Positions 18,333-27,290 of a stretch of DNA of 64,000 nt are shown here, piece after piece. This stretch comes from Pontibacter russatus (GTDB lineage Bacteria; Bacteroidota; Bacteroidia; Cytophagales; Hymenobacteraceae): the NCBI RefSeq assembly GCF_009931655.1, contig NZ_CP047984.1:3923001-3987000 (forward strand), given 5' to 3'. Position numbers and translations under genes: made by a program. The notes below the pieces were generated by a model. The model was not told the origin of the DNA, ran no database searches, and saw only the letters and a list, made by a program, of their open reading frames with translations. Numbering within the stretch: position 1 is the stretch's first letter; each line of letters starts with the position of its first letter.

Positions 18333-19790
18333 ATGCAACTTAAAGATACTAGAGGCAAAATAGTTAGTGGCGTATTCTGGAACGTGCTGCAACTGGTTGT
18401 AAATAAAACTTTTTCCTTCGTAATAAAACTGGTTCTGGCAAAGCTGCTTTTCCCCGAGCAGTTCGGGCTGGTGGGGATGGCCACCGTGTTCACAAGCTTT
18501 GTGCAGGTTTTCAATGAATTGGGCATCGGGGCAGCCCTTGTGCAGCGCAAAGACGAAGAGTTAAGGGATGCACATTTCCACACAGCCTTCTGGACAGGTG
18601 TGGTATGGTCGGTGGGCATATTCCTGATCATTGCTTTTGTGGTGGCTCCCCTGGCGGCCCAGTTTTACAATGAGCCGCTTCTCTCAAGCCTGATCCCGGT
18701 CCTAAGCATCGGAGTGCTGTCGAGTCCGGTGAACTTGGTGCACAGGGCCCAACTCACCAAGCAGATGGATTTTAAGAAGCTGGCCTTTATCGGTAATGCC
18801 TCTACAATATTTGCCGGTGCCGTTGCCCTCATGCTCGCGTTCCTGGGTGCCGGGGTCTGGTCACTGGTGTTTAACTCGGTAGCGACCTTCGTTATCGCCA
18901 TGCCGCTCTATTTCAGGGCGACGAAGTGGGTGCCAAAGCTGGTGTGGGAGAAGCAGGCCTTCAACGATGTTTTCGGGTTCGGGATATACACCACCGGCAC
19001 AAGCGTCCTCAATAACCTGTTGACCAACCTGGATTACCTGCTGATCGGGAAGCTGCTCAGTGCCAGCGCACTGGGTGTCTATACCTTCGCTTTTGTGCTG
19101 ACCGATACCTTCAGGAACCAGTTCACGGTTATGATGAACAAGGTAATGTACCCGGTATATGGCCAGCACCAGGACGACCCGGCGCTGCTGAAGAAATATT
19201 ACCTGAAAGTGGTGACCTACAACAGCCTGGTTATATACCCGGCCATGGTACTGCTGATTGTACTGGGAGAACCGCTGATTCTTAACCTCTTCGGCAGTAA
19301 ATGGCAGGAGTCTATCCTTCCTATGAAGATACTGGCCCTTTCTGTTATGATCCATATGCTCGTGAGTGGACACTCTTCGCTCTTGCGCGGACAGGGGCGG
19401 CCAAGGTTGGAACTAAAGCTTCAGTTTTTTAAAGCTGCCTTCCTGTATGCCCCGCTTATTGTTATAGGTATATATAAATATGGCATTGTAGGGGCATCGT
19501 GGGCTTGTGTGATATACAAGGTGTTGGAGGTGATTTTGATACAATACTATCTGAAAAAGGTAGTTGACATATCTTTTGGAGACCTCCTTGCGCACATGAA
19601 AGTCCCTTTTATCGCCAGTACGGTATCGTTCGTGCTTACATATGCGCTTTTTGTGGCGGGTGCGCACTACATTCTCTGCGTCATGGCGCTGTCACTTGCA
19701 TATGGGGGCATCGTTTTTCTGCTGATGCGCAAGGAACTTTCAGGCCAACTCAGGGAATGGAGGAGCGCCAGGGTAAAACAGGTGGCCTGA
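18333..19790 (+). CDS. Wzx-like oligosaccharide flippase
   Basis: A 485-residue membrane protein with about 12-14 hydrophobic segments, opening with KIVSGVFWNVLQLVVNKTFSFVIKLVLAKLLFPEQFGLVGMA in the manner of the polysaccharide transporter family (MOP superfamily). It probably flips undecaprenyl-linked repeat units to the periplasm. The open frame begins at a TTG (18324); the ATG at 18333 is the likelier start. A 166-bp gap separates it from the autokinase gene, without an obvious terminator. Confidence 0.9.
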   Translation: MQLKDTRGKIVSGVFWNVLQLVVNKTFSFVIKLVLAKLLFPEQFGLVGMATVFTSFVQVFNELGIGAALVQRKDEELRDAHFHTAFWTGVVWSVGIFLIIAFVVAPLAAQFYNEPLLSSLIPVLSIGVLSSPVNLVHRAQLTKQMDFKKLAFIGNASTIFAGAVALMLAFLGAGVWSLVFNSVATFVIAMPLYFRATKWVPKLVWEKQAFNDVFGFGIYTTGTSVLNNLLTNLDYLLIGKLLSASALGVYTFAFVLTDTFRNQFTVMMNKVMYPVYGQHQDDPALLKKYYLKVVTYNSLVIYPAMVLLIVLGEPLILNLFGSKWQESILPMKILALSVMIHMLVSGHSSLLRGQGRPRLELKLQFFKAAFLYAPLIVIGIYKYGIVGASWACVIYKVLEVILIQYYLKKVVDISFGDLLAHMKVPFIASTVSFVLTYALFVAGAHYILCVMALSLAYGGIVFLLMRKELSGQLREWRSARVKQVA

Positions 19791-19888
19791 CCCTGGCGTG
19801 GCAGAAAAATGGCAGATATTCGTTCACGATGCGGGGCTGAACGGACAGGGGGAATCGGGAGACGCACATTTAAGTTAATTTAATTATA

Positions 19889-19896
19889 TATTTTTG
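19889..19896 (+). promoter_or_regulatory. Candidate -7 promoter element
   Basis: TATTTTTG matches the Bacteroidota -7 consensus TAnnTTTG, 43 bp before a GT2 gene, and is followed by CGTA as at 40853. No good -33 TTTG is seen. Confidence 0.35.
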
Positions 19897-19939
19897 CGTA
19901 AAGTACACCTTCATATATGGAAGGGAGTAACAACTTTAG

Positions 19940-20947
19940 ATGATGATGAACGTGCAGGACAGCAGTACACTTTTGGTTTCAGTAATTATTCCCTGTTATA
20001 ATTGCGAGGCATTTATCCACAGGGCCGTCACCAGTGTGCTGCACCAGACTTACCCGAACATCGAGCTGCTTCTCGTAGACAATAACTCGACAGATACTAC
20101 TTACACCATCCTACAGGACCTGGAGAGAGAGCACCCTGGCGTAATACGCGTTTATTCTGAGAAGAGTAAGGGGGCCTGTGCCGCACGCAACCACGGCCTG
20201 TATAAAGCCAATGGTGATTGGGTACAGTTCTTAGATGCCGATGATGAGTTGCTGCCAGAAAAAGTCGAGTCGCAGCTGCAAGTTGCTGTAACTTCCGACA
20301 CGGATGTTGTGGTAGGTGATTACACCAGGGTCGGGGTTAGAAAAAATACCCCATACCAAAAAGAAATAGCAGCAGAAGATGATCCGTGGCTGGGTGTAAT
20401 CAACTCTACGCTTGGGGTAACAAGCGCTCTCCTCTGGAAGAGGCAGATGTTGTTAGCGGTTAACGGCTGGAATGCTGCCCTCAGCTCGTCGCAGGAGTAT
20501 GACTTGTTGTTCAGGTTGCTGAAGCATGGAGCTTCGGTAAGCGTAAACCACCAGATGCATACGCTTGTGTATGCGCGCCAGGAGTCCGTTTCGAGGACAG
20601 CAGACGCGGCAAAGCTGCTCCAGATATTCCAGAACAGGTATGATCTGCGGTGCAGGATATATGATTTTCTCTCCGACAACGGCCTCCTAAGTCCGGAGTA
20701 TAAGCAGCAACTGGACGCCTACTTATATTATCATCTGTTACTGATCAGCGAGCTGAACATGTCTTTCTTTAAAGAGCAGGTCAGGATTAACGGGTTTGAG
20801 GATCTGGGGCTTGTTGATAGAATAAAAGCTTTTTCGAATTTTATCAGGCATAGCTCCAAGCGGAAGTACGGTTACTCGAACATGCTTCTGAAGTTGGCGG
20901 AATGGCAGTACTTCTTTTGCAAGAACCTGTACCTGTTGAAATTTTAG
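19940..20947 (+). CDS. Glycosyltransferase family 2
   Basis: A 335-residue GT-A fold enzyme: LVSVIIPCYNCEAFIHRAVTSVLHQTYPNIELLLVDNNSTD at the N-terminus, then the sugar-nucleotide/metal site DADDE in WVQFLDADDE. It should transfer one sugar in assembly of the EPS repeat unit; donor and acceptor cannot be read from the sequence. No membrane segments are seen. The start has three consecutive ATG codons (MMM), so the exact initiation codon is ambiguous by up to two residues. Confidence 0.9.
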   Translation: MMMNVQDSSTLLVSVIIPCYNCEAFIHRAVTSVLHQTYPNIELLLVDNNSTDTTYTILQDLEREHPGVIRVYSEKSKGACAARNHGLYKANGDWVQFLDADDELLPEKVESQLQVAVTSDTDVVVGDYTRVGVRKNTPYQKEIAAEDDPWLGVINSTLGVTSALLWKRQMLLAVNGWNAALSSSQEYDLLFRLLKHGASVSVNHQMHTLVYARQESVSRTADAAKLLQIFQNRYDLRCRIYDFLSDNGLLSPEYKQQLDAYLYYHLLLISELNMSFFKEQVRINGFEDLGLVDRIKAFSNFIRHSSKRKYGYSNMLLKLAEWQYFFCKNLYLLKF

Positions 20948-20970
20948 CGCTTAGCCTCAGTATCTAAGCG
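20948..20970 (+). terminator. Hairpin directly after the GT2 stop codon
   Basis: CGCTTAG and CTAAGCG form a 7-bp stem with a 9-nt loop directly after the stop codon. There is no T-run, so it may be an mRNA 3'-end or processing structure within the operon. Confidence 0.3.
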
Positions 20971-21091
20971 AAGACTTTACCATAGCTTAACAGCACTGGT
21001 GAGGGAGCAGCGGCCTGTATTAGAGTAGAGAAGGAAACTCCCCGGTGGAAGATTATCCCGATATGCATTTACAGGCTATACTGCGGCAACC

Positions 21092-21967
21092 ATGATACAG
21101 CTACTGAAGGAATGGGCTAGTTCGGCAATTGTTTATATGAAAGGTTATGGCGAGTTCTCCCGGCGCATCAAACGCAGGCACAGAACATTCTGGGACGCGC
21201 CGGACGCCGAAATTGTCCGGAATACAAAGATGAGTGCCAGCGACCCGATCGAGAAATGGAGGGATGCGTTGTATTGGCAAAGAAAACTCAGCAACAAGTA
21301 TAACGCCAGGGAATTTGCACAGCTGCACGGTTGCAAAGTGCCGGCATTATATTGGAATGGCAGAGACCTCGATAGCCTGAACTTCGATGCGCTGCCTCCT
21401 CAGTATGTGATCAGGCCAACCATCGGGCACTCATGCGACAAGGTATTCCTGATGAACCAGGGTGTCAACCTGATGGACAGACAGATATATCCGAAGAGAG
21501 CCCTCCGAGAACTCATGGGCAACGCGCTGATGCAGAACCCCTACCAGGAGTTTCTGGTAGAAGAGTTTTTACGGACAGAGGAGGGAGAATACAGAATACC
21601 GAAGGACTATAAGTTTTATATGTTCAACGGCGACATAGCCAGAATAGAAATAATCGACAGACTGGGCCCCTCCGAAGGTTATACCAGCTATTACACCGAA
21701 AACTGGGAGCAGATGGACAACATTGGGATAAAGTATGGCAAAGCAGCCTACCAGCCACCACCATTGTGCCTGAACGACCTGATTCGCCATGCGAAGTCCC
21801 TGAGCAAATCATATGAATTGTTTGTCAGGATAGATTTCTACGCTACAGACCAAGGCGCCTTTTTCGGAGAGTTCACGCCTACGCCGGGCTCGGGAAAATG
21901 CTTCACCCCCGACGCTGACAGAATGTTTACCGACTACTGGAACAAGTCGTGCAGGGGGATGCTATGA
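21092..21967 (+). CDS. TupA-like ATP-grasp protein
   Basis: A 291-residue protein with the pattern of the TupA-like ATP-grasp family. VIRPTIGHSCDKVFLM (about residues 106-121) is the ATP-binding Lys/Gly-loop region, IPKDYKFYMFNGDIARIEIIDR (about 168-189) is a family hallmark, and RIDFYATDQGAFFGEFTPTPGSG (about 243-265) carries the metal-binding acidic residues. TupA is implicated in teichuronopeptide synthesis, so relatives in polysaccharide loci probably form amide bonds between sugars (for example uronic acids) and amino acids. The substrate here is unknown. It lies between two GT2 genes in the same orientation. Confidence 0.82.
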   Translation: MIQLLKEWASSAIVYMKGYGEFSRRIKRRHRTFWDAPDAEIVRNTKMSASDPIEKWRDALYWQRKLSNKYNAREFAQLHGCKVPALYWNGRDLDSLNFDALPPQYVIRPTIGHSCDKVFLMNQGVNLMDRQIYPKRALRELMGNALMQNPYQEFLVEEFLRTEEGEYRIPKDYKFYMFNGDIARIEIIDRLGPSEGYTSYYTENWEQMDNIGIKYGKAAYQPPPLCLNDLIRHAKSLSKSYELFVRIDFYATDQGAFFGEFTPTPGSGKCFTPDADRMFTDYWNKSCRGML

Positions 21968-22047
21968 GAGGGGAAAGAAACAAACAGCGCAGTGCTTAAG
22001 ATTTAACGAAAGAGCAACACAAGCAGGAATTACTTTATATATGGATT

Positions 22048-22995
22048 ATGGAAAAGGAGCATTATACAGCGCGGCAGCATAATCCCAACTTCAACCGTAT
22101 GACGAATCACCCTTTTGTCTCGATTTTAATACCGACGTACCACGATTGGGCGAGGATGGCGCTTTGTGTAAAGGCGCTCCATAGCCAGACTTATCCTGTC
22201 GATTCTTACGAAGTGATTATCATTAACAACGATCCCGCGGATCCAGCCCCTGATAATTTCGAACTCCCGCCTAATTTTACGCTGATTGCGGAGGGTAAGC
22301 CGGGTTCATATGCTGCCCGGAACGCCGGGCTGGCGCTTGCTAAAGGCGAGCTAATAGGCTTCACAGATTCTGACTGCATCCCTCACCCAACCTGGATTGA
22401 GAGTGCTGTAGAAATGTTCAGCACAGGCCGGGTCGACAGGATAGCCGGGAAAATTGAGCTGATATATGCGAATGACCAGAAGAAATCGTGGGTTGAACTA
22501 TATGAAAGCATCTACAGCTTTAACCAGAAGAAAAATGTAGAGGTGCTGAAGGCGTCCGTTACCGCTAACCTGTTCACCAGAAAAGAACTGTTCGATAAAG
22601 TCGGCGGGTTCGATGCTACAAAGAAATCCGGGGAGGATATCGGCTGGAACAGGAGGGCCAACACCCATGGCTTTAATCTGGTATACGGCGATAAAGTGAA
22701 GATAAGCCACCCGGCCCGGAGCACCTTCCGCGAGTTCCGGAACCAGAAACTGAGGGAGTTTGGGGGGAAAAAAGAATTCAAATTAAACACCCTGAAGGGG
22801 ATTGTCAAAAACATACTTTTCCTTCCTTTCTTGTTCTATAAGATCGTTATCGGCAAAACATTTCAGCTCTTCTCACATGCCAAGCAACTTTCTGTTGTGG
22901 AGAAAGCCAAGGTGGCGGGCGTAAACCTTTATTTATATCTTATTCTCATGACAGAGTTTTTTAGACTGCTGTTCGGGGGTAAAAGAGTAAGGTGA
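22048..22995 (+). CDS. Glycosyltransferase family 2
   Basis: A 315-residue GT-A enzyme: FVSILIPTYHDWARMALCVKAL, GSYAARNAGLALAKGE and the metal-binding FTDSDCIP. Its layout (DSDC, then GEDIGWNRRANTHGFNLVY) resembles processive or inner-membrane-associated GT2 enzymes of EPS loci, and the C-terminal third has a hydrophobic helix (YLYLILMTEFFRLLF). The ATG at 22048 is used; an internal Met at residue 18 directly precedes the conserved strand and is an alternative. The stop overlaps a GTG of the next frame. Confidence 0.88.
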   Translation: MEKEHYTARQHNPNFNRMTNHPFVSILIPTYHDWARMALCVKALHSQTYPVDSYEVIIINNDPADPAPDNFELPPNFTLIAEGKPGSYAARNAGLALAKGELIGFTDSDCIPHPTWIESAVEMFSTGRVDRIAGKIELIYANDQKKSWVELYESIYSFNQKKNVEVLKASVTANLFTRKELFDKVGGFDATKKSGEDIGWNRRANTHGFNLVYGDKVKISHPARSTFREFRNQKLREFGGKKEFKLNTLKGIVKNILFLPFLFYKIVIGKTFQLFSHAKQLSVVEKAKVAGVNLYLYLILMTEFFRLLFGGKRVR

Positions 22996-23012
22996 AATTC
23001 AATAAAAGCGAC

Positions 23013-24164
23013 ATGAAAATACTAAAGATATTGTTTAGCAGCGACAGAGGCGGTGTGCTGGCATATGAAGTCCAGTTTATCCAGGAGTTCAAGAGAAGAG
23101 GCATTCAGGTGGACGCCGTCATACTTGGCGAAGAGAGCCAGGCGAAGGTGTACAAAAGCCTGTGCGATACATCCTACACGATCCCTTCCCTTGATGCTCA
23201 ACTGGCCGGTTCTCCCTTAAATATCCTTAACTCTCTGCTGAAGTCATATACTTTTGGAGCAAAATATTCGAAGTATCTGAGGCAACAAATCGGTGCTGGC
23301 AAGCAATACGATGCCATTATGTACTGCAGGCCTAACCTGATACACCTGGCGGGCATGCTGTCACAAACTTATGGGTGCAAAGCCCTGTGGCATCTGCCCA
23401 ACACCGTAAACCGGGATATGGCCAGGAAGTACTATAAACTGTTTTGCGACAAATACGGCATCATCTCGATCGGGAACAGCGCCTATACCAGAGACACATT
23501 GGGCGAGCAGTGCAAGCACATCGTATATATGGGCTACGACGAAAGGCGCGTACAGGCAAGCAATCTCAGCTTTAGAACTGAACTAGGCATAGAAGCAGGG
23601 GCACCCGTATATGGCATTGCAGCGAGGCTGCACGTAGACAAAGCACAGGACATAGTGGTGGAGGCCTTCGCCAACTCTGACATACCGGCCAAAGGAGGGC
23701 ACCTGCTGGTTGCCGGCGGCCCTGTTGGCTCTGAATTTTACGCGAAGATTCACAAAGCCGCGAAGGGGCTGGCAGGCAAGCAGGTGCATTTTCTGGGGGA
23801 AGTGAGCGACCTTCCAAAATTTTATTCCAGCATTGATGTCGCTATCAACGGGCGGAGAAACGTAGAGCCTTTCGGGATAAGCGTGGCCGAGGCGCTTGGA
23901 GCCGGCAAGCCTGTAATTGCGTATTACCTGGGCGGCCCTTCCGAGATGATTGAGCATGGAAAGAACGGGTGGCTTGTGAACGCGCCCGCTGTGGAGGATT
24001 TCAAGGCTGCTTTCAACAACTCCCTGGAGAACAGGGGCAGGTGGGGCGAGATGGGAGCTTATGCCAGGTCATGCGCCAAAACATTCAGCGTGGAGGATAA
24101 CACCGACAGGCTACTGGAAATAATAGAGGGATCCAGAAGCAGGCAAACCGTTTTAGCTCATTAG
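23013..24164 (+). CDS. Glycosyltransferase family 4
   Basis: A 383-residue GT-B retaining transferase. The N-terminal domain starts MKILKILFSSDRGGVLAYEVQF. The C-terminal domain has the GT4 signature: PVYGIAARLHVDKAQDIVVEAF, HFLGEVSDLPKFYSSIDVAINGRRNVEPFGISVAEALGAGKPVIA, with the EPFGISVAEALG motif contacting the donor nucleotide sugar. An alternative GTG at 22992 would overlap the previous stop (GTGA). The ATG at 23013 gives the canonical start and is preferred. It is co-transcribed with the upstream GT2 and the polymerase gene 14 bp downstream. Confidence 0.9.
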   Translation: MKILKILFSSDRGGVLAYEVQFIQEFKRRGIQVDAVILGEESQAKVYKSLCDTSYTIPSLDAQLAGSPLNILNSLLKSYTFGAKYSKYLRQQIGAGKQYDAIMYCRPNLIHLAGMLSQTYGCKALWHLPNTVNRDMARKYYKLFCDKYGIISIGNSAYTRDTLGEQCKHIVYMGYDERRVQASNLSFRTELGIEAGAPVYGIAARLHVDKAQDIVVEAFANSDIPAKGGHLLVAGGPVGSEFYAKIHKAAKGLAGKQVHFLGEVSDLPKFYSSIDVAINGRRNVEPFGISVAEALGAGKPVIAYYLGGPSEMIEHGKNGWLVNAPAVEDFKAAFNNSLENRGRWGEMGAYARSCAKTFSVEDNTDRLLEIIEGSRSRQTVLAH

Positions 24165-24178
24165 ATGCGGGTATCCTT

Positions 24179-25435
24179 ATGTATATAAGCAAGTACAAAA
24201 TATATGCGACAGCTTTTTTTATGGCTGTCTTTTTCTCTTTCTCGGGATACTATGCTGTGCTGTTGCTCTCCAACAATTTGCTTGGACTTAGCTTCTCACA
24301 GTACTTTACCATTCCGGTCAGGATACTGATTGTGCTGTTGCTGTTCATCTGCTTTATTTTGATAGGAAGAAAGGAGCAGATCAAGCAGCCGGTGTTCATC
24401 GCATTCATTCTGTTCTCACTGGCTTATCTATTCCGGATAGCTGCTGAAATCCTGAGCGGTGTACAGAACCATATGAGCAACAGCACTTTTCTCCTTTATT
24501 TCCTGTCATTCTGCTTTTTGCCTTTCCTGTGCCTATTTCTAAAGAAGGAACTATTCGCAGACCTGAAATTTTACAAATGGGCAATCCTGCTGTCAGGAGC
24601 TATATTAGCTGTATTGTCATTTTTTTTCTACAGAGATATTATCGGTACCGTAGGCAGAATCTCGCTGGCAGTTTCTAAAGATGAGAATTATATATCTCCT
24701 TTAGCCCTGTCTTATTCCGGCTCTCTTACGATGGGAGTGGCTTTGCTCGTGCTGCTTACAAACACTAATTCAAAGTTTGTTAAGCTGATGCTATGGATTA
24801 TTGCGGGAGTGTCCTGTGTTCCGTTCTTTCTAGGAGCCTCACGGGGCTCTGTCATAGCCCTGGCCTTTCCTTTCATCCTCTTTATATTAAACCATCGGAG
24901 CAAGCTGATGAGCATATACCTGCTGATCGCATTTGTTTTGTTCTCTGCCGGTGTAATAGTCCTCAGTGAGCAGTTCGGCAGTACTGTTATCGACAGGTTT
25001 ATGGGCATCAACGAGGACGTTGATTCGGGAAGTTCTTCGGCCTCAAGACTTTATATATGGTCCTATGCGCTCGGCCATTTTGCTGACAATCCTTTGTTGG
25101 GCCACAGCTTAGAAGTGCCGGAGACAGGGCACTATCCTCACAATATTTTCATTGAGGTGCTCATGGCTACCGGCATCGTTGGTTTCCTCCCCTTTATGTT
25201 CGTGATAGTTAAATCTGTGAAGCAAACCCTTTATATATTCAAAAACAGACCTGAGCTTTCATGGGTGGCCGCAATTTTTCTGCAGAGTCTGATTCAGAAT
25301 TGTTTCAGCGGCGCAATTTATACTGCCAGTTGGCTGTTTTTCTCTATGGCATTCATTTTATCCATGAATCTGGCTCCTGAGACAATTGCTAGCCCAACGC
25401 TGCACATACTTGGTCAAAGGAAGGTGCGCGCCTAA
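24179..25435 (+). CDS. O-antigen polymerase/ligase-like membrane protein (Wzy)
   Basis: A 418-residue protein with about ten transmembrane segments and a Wzy/WaaL-type core: SRLYIWSYALGHFADNPLLGHS followed by HYPHNIFIEVLMATGIVGFLPF at about residues 283-345. The conserved Arg and His in these loops are typical of O-antigen polymerases and ligases. With flippase, autokinase and export lipoprotein in the same locus, a Wzy polymerase role is most likely. It is the last gene before the 1.85-kb non-coding stretch, so it probably ends the first EPS transcript. Confidence 0.87.
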   Translation: MYISKYKIYATAFFMAVFFSFSGYYAVLLLSNNLLGLSFSQYFTIPVRILIVLLLFICFILIGRKEQIKQPVFIAFILFSLAYLFRIAAEILSGVQNHMSNSTFLLYFLSFCFLPFLCLFLKKELFADLKFYKWAILLSGAILAVLSFFFYRDIIGTVGRISLAVSKDENYISPLALSYSGSLTMGVALLVLLTNTNSKFVKLMLWIIAGVSCVPFFLGASRGSVIALAFPFILFILNHRSKLMSIYLLIAFVLFSAGVIVLSEQFGSTVIDRFMGINEDVDSGSSSASRLYIWSYALGHFADNPLLGHSLEVPETGHYPHNIFIEVLMATGIVGFLPFMFVIVKSVKQTLYIFKNRPELSWVAAIFLQSLIQNCFSGAIYTASWLFFSMAFILSMNLAPETIASPTLHILGQRKVRA

Positions 25436-26079
25436 TCCAAGGTTCAAACAGCGCTATATTACTATAAAATACATTATGATTCAACACGGCTTTGCCCTTT
25501 GCGGGATTCCTATAGAAAGTAAGCCGATCAGATTTTAGAACCTATGCATAAAGAGGGCTTTCACGCTATTTAGTCGTCTTTGTGCTATTCCATATAATCA
25601 GGCTGCATGATTCCTATGCTTGTGCTTTGGCTTGTTAATATGTAGCCAATTGTTTCTTTTCTGTTCAGTGCTGCTACTTTATAGCATGTCGCAATTATCC
25701 ATACTGTTCTCCCACGCAAGGTACCTGATATAACAGTATGGCGATACGGCGAAGGTGCCTACGTTCATGGCTCGCGCCTGGCAGCTAAACCTTCCAAAGA
25801 TCAGATTCTGACACTTAGCCCCTCCTGCTTGCAATTCCAGGCTTTGCTGCCACCCTAATTCGGAACTGGGCTTGCCATACTATTCCTTCTCCATCTGTCC
25901 CGTAGTTAGAGTTCAATAGACGTGCGTAATTATCTCCCCTTTAAACCATGTCACTTCATCGGGGAATTAAGTGGCACGTTTATCGATACAAAGGTGGGCT
26001 TTATACATATGCCTGCATTTTTTAGCACCTTTAAAAAAGTTACGCAATTATCTGTGAATTTATTGCGGATATCTAATTA

Positions 26080-26140
26080 AAATCGGAACACTATGTGTGG
26101 TAAATCTACAAAGTGTGGAATATTTCCACAGTACCGATTT
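26080..26140. other. Nested inverted-repeat element
   Basis: The outer arms AAATCGG (26080-26086) and CCGATTT (26134-26140) enclose an inner hairpin, TGTGGAA-TAT-TTCCACA (26114-26130). The word TGTGG also occurs at 26096-26100. This could be a structured RNA or a protein-binding site; nothing identifies it further. Confidence 0.4.
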
Positions 26141-27018
26141 GGCCTGCACAATTATTTTTATCAGTATTTATTCGTATTTGGCTGATAAACAGCGCTTTGT
26201 AATCTATTAGATATTTTTGGTATGGTTCTGACATAGGTGGGGTAGTTATCTATCACATTTTAGTTAGACTGTATGAGAGAGAATCTTACGCTGATTTCCT
26301 GCCACCTTTTCGGATGTTTTAAATACGAACCCAAGTATTTAGCCACTCCTTCACTTTGGCAACACTTCTCAATACAATAGTCTCTGTGTTTGCATGAAGA
26401 GGATAATTTTTGTGTATGCATTTATCGGCAATGATACCTTTTTATCTCTTGATTTAAAAGACGATTCCTTCTCTGACTCTGATAGCTGTGGGAAAATGTT
26501 AGTGGTTCATATATAAAAGGCCTTCAAAAGTATCTAAAGCATAAGCATGGTGAAGCTGATTTAAAAGGAGTTTTTTCGTGTGTTAAAAATATTACTTTAC
26601 AGTGATGTAGATTTTTTGTATTGTTTCGCTTATTGTATTTTTATAATAATATAGGCTCTTAAATTTTGCTTATCAGCTATAAAATAGAATAGCCTGAGTG
26701 CATAGATAAATATACCCATACACATCGCAATGTGCTTCCTTCTCAGTGGATGGTATTAGCGATAATGTTGTCTTAGGTACAACATTTTTCTTCTTTTAGA
26801 TTTCCATTTTTACTGATTATTCCTTCCACACATGTGTTTTTCACATAATAGATGCTGTTTTTTATGTACAGCACTTATCTTCTTGGCCATGTATTTCACT
26901 GATTGCTGAAGAAGGTGATATAGTGGCAACTCAACCCTTTATCTTGAAGCAGGAACTATTGTTTGATTGTGAAATATTGTTAGGTTATATAAACTTTTAA
27001 AGAAATTTTCAATAAATG

Positions 27019-27047
27019 TTTGAGACAAATATTTTTGTATACTTTTG
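27019..27047 (+). promoter_or_regulatory. Bacteroidota-type promoter upstream of gene A
   Basis: TTTG at 27019-27022 and TACTTTTG at 27040-27047 (matching TAnnTTTG) are 17 bp apart, within the range reported for Flavobacterium promoters. Transcription would begin near 27054, leaving a leader of about 235 nt before gene A. Confidence 0.6.
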
Positions 27048-27087
27048 ATGTGAAAGAAATTTATTAAAAATTAAAAATTGAACCTTT

Positions 27088-27231
27088 ATGAGAAATCAAC
27101 TTTTAGCCGAGGATTTTTCTTTACCCTTCTGCCTGTATCTGGGCAGCAGAAGAAACAATTTTCGCGAAACTGTTCAAAGTAGTTTACCTGCCATAAAGGG
27201 TATTTTGTTTGATGAGCCCTTCTATATGTAA
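27088..27231 (+). CDS. Possible 47-residue leader ORF
   Basis: An ATG 34 nt after the predicted start of transcription opens a frame of 47 codons ending in TAA, starting MRNQLLAEDFSLPF. It has no recognisable family, and base composition is more balanced than in the surrounding AT-rich DNA. It could be a small protein, a leader peptide or chance. Confidence 0.2.
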   Translation: MRNQLLAEDFSLPFCLYLGSRRNNFRETVQSSLPAIKGILFDEPFYM

Positions 27232-27290
27232 CAAGTTTTAAAATATTTAGAAAAATCCTTAAAAAATTATAAAAAATGTTCTTCCCAGAT

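Larger units (their letters stand above)
25436..27290. other. Long AT-rich non-coding stretch
   Basis: 1855 bp without any convincing gene on either strand. It is visibly more AT-rich than its surroundings, above all from 26040 onward. Contents I can support are the structured element at 26080-26140, a good promoter at 27019-27047, and a 47-codon open frame at 27088-27231. No tRNA, IS ends or array-type repeats are seen. It separates the EPS genes from the secreted-protein genes. Confidence 0.75.

Noticed and set aside
25813..25943. A 43-codon open frame on the minus strand with a protein-like look (RGDNYARLLNSNYGTDG...)
   Set aside because: No start codon, no family match that I can name, and adjoining frames are full of stops. 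It may be a relic of a lost gene but cannot be supported.
25436..27290. tRNA, rRNA or insertion-sequence remnants in the large gap
   Set aside because: No T-loop/anticodon pattern, rRNA-like stretch, terminal inverted repeats or transposase fragment could be seen on either strand.
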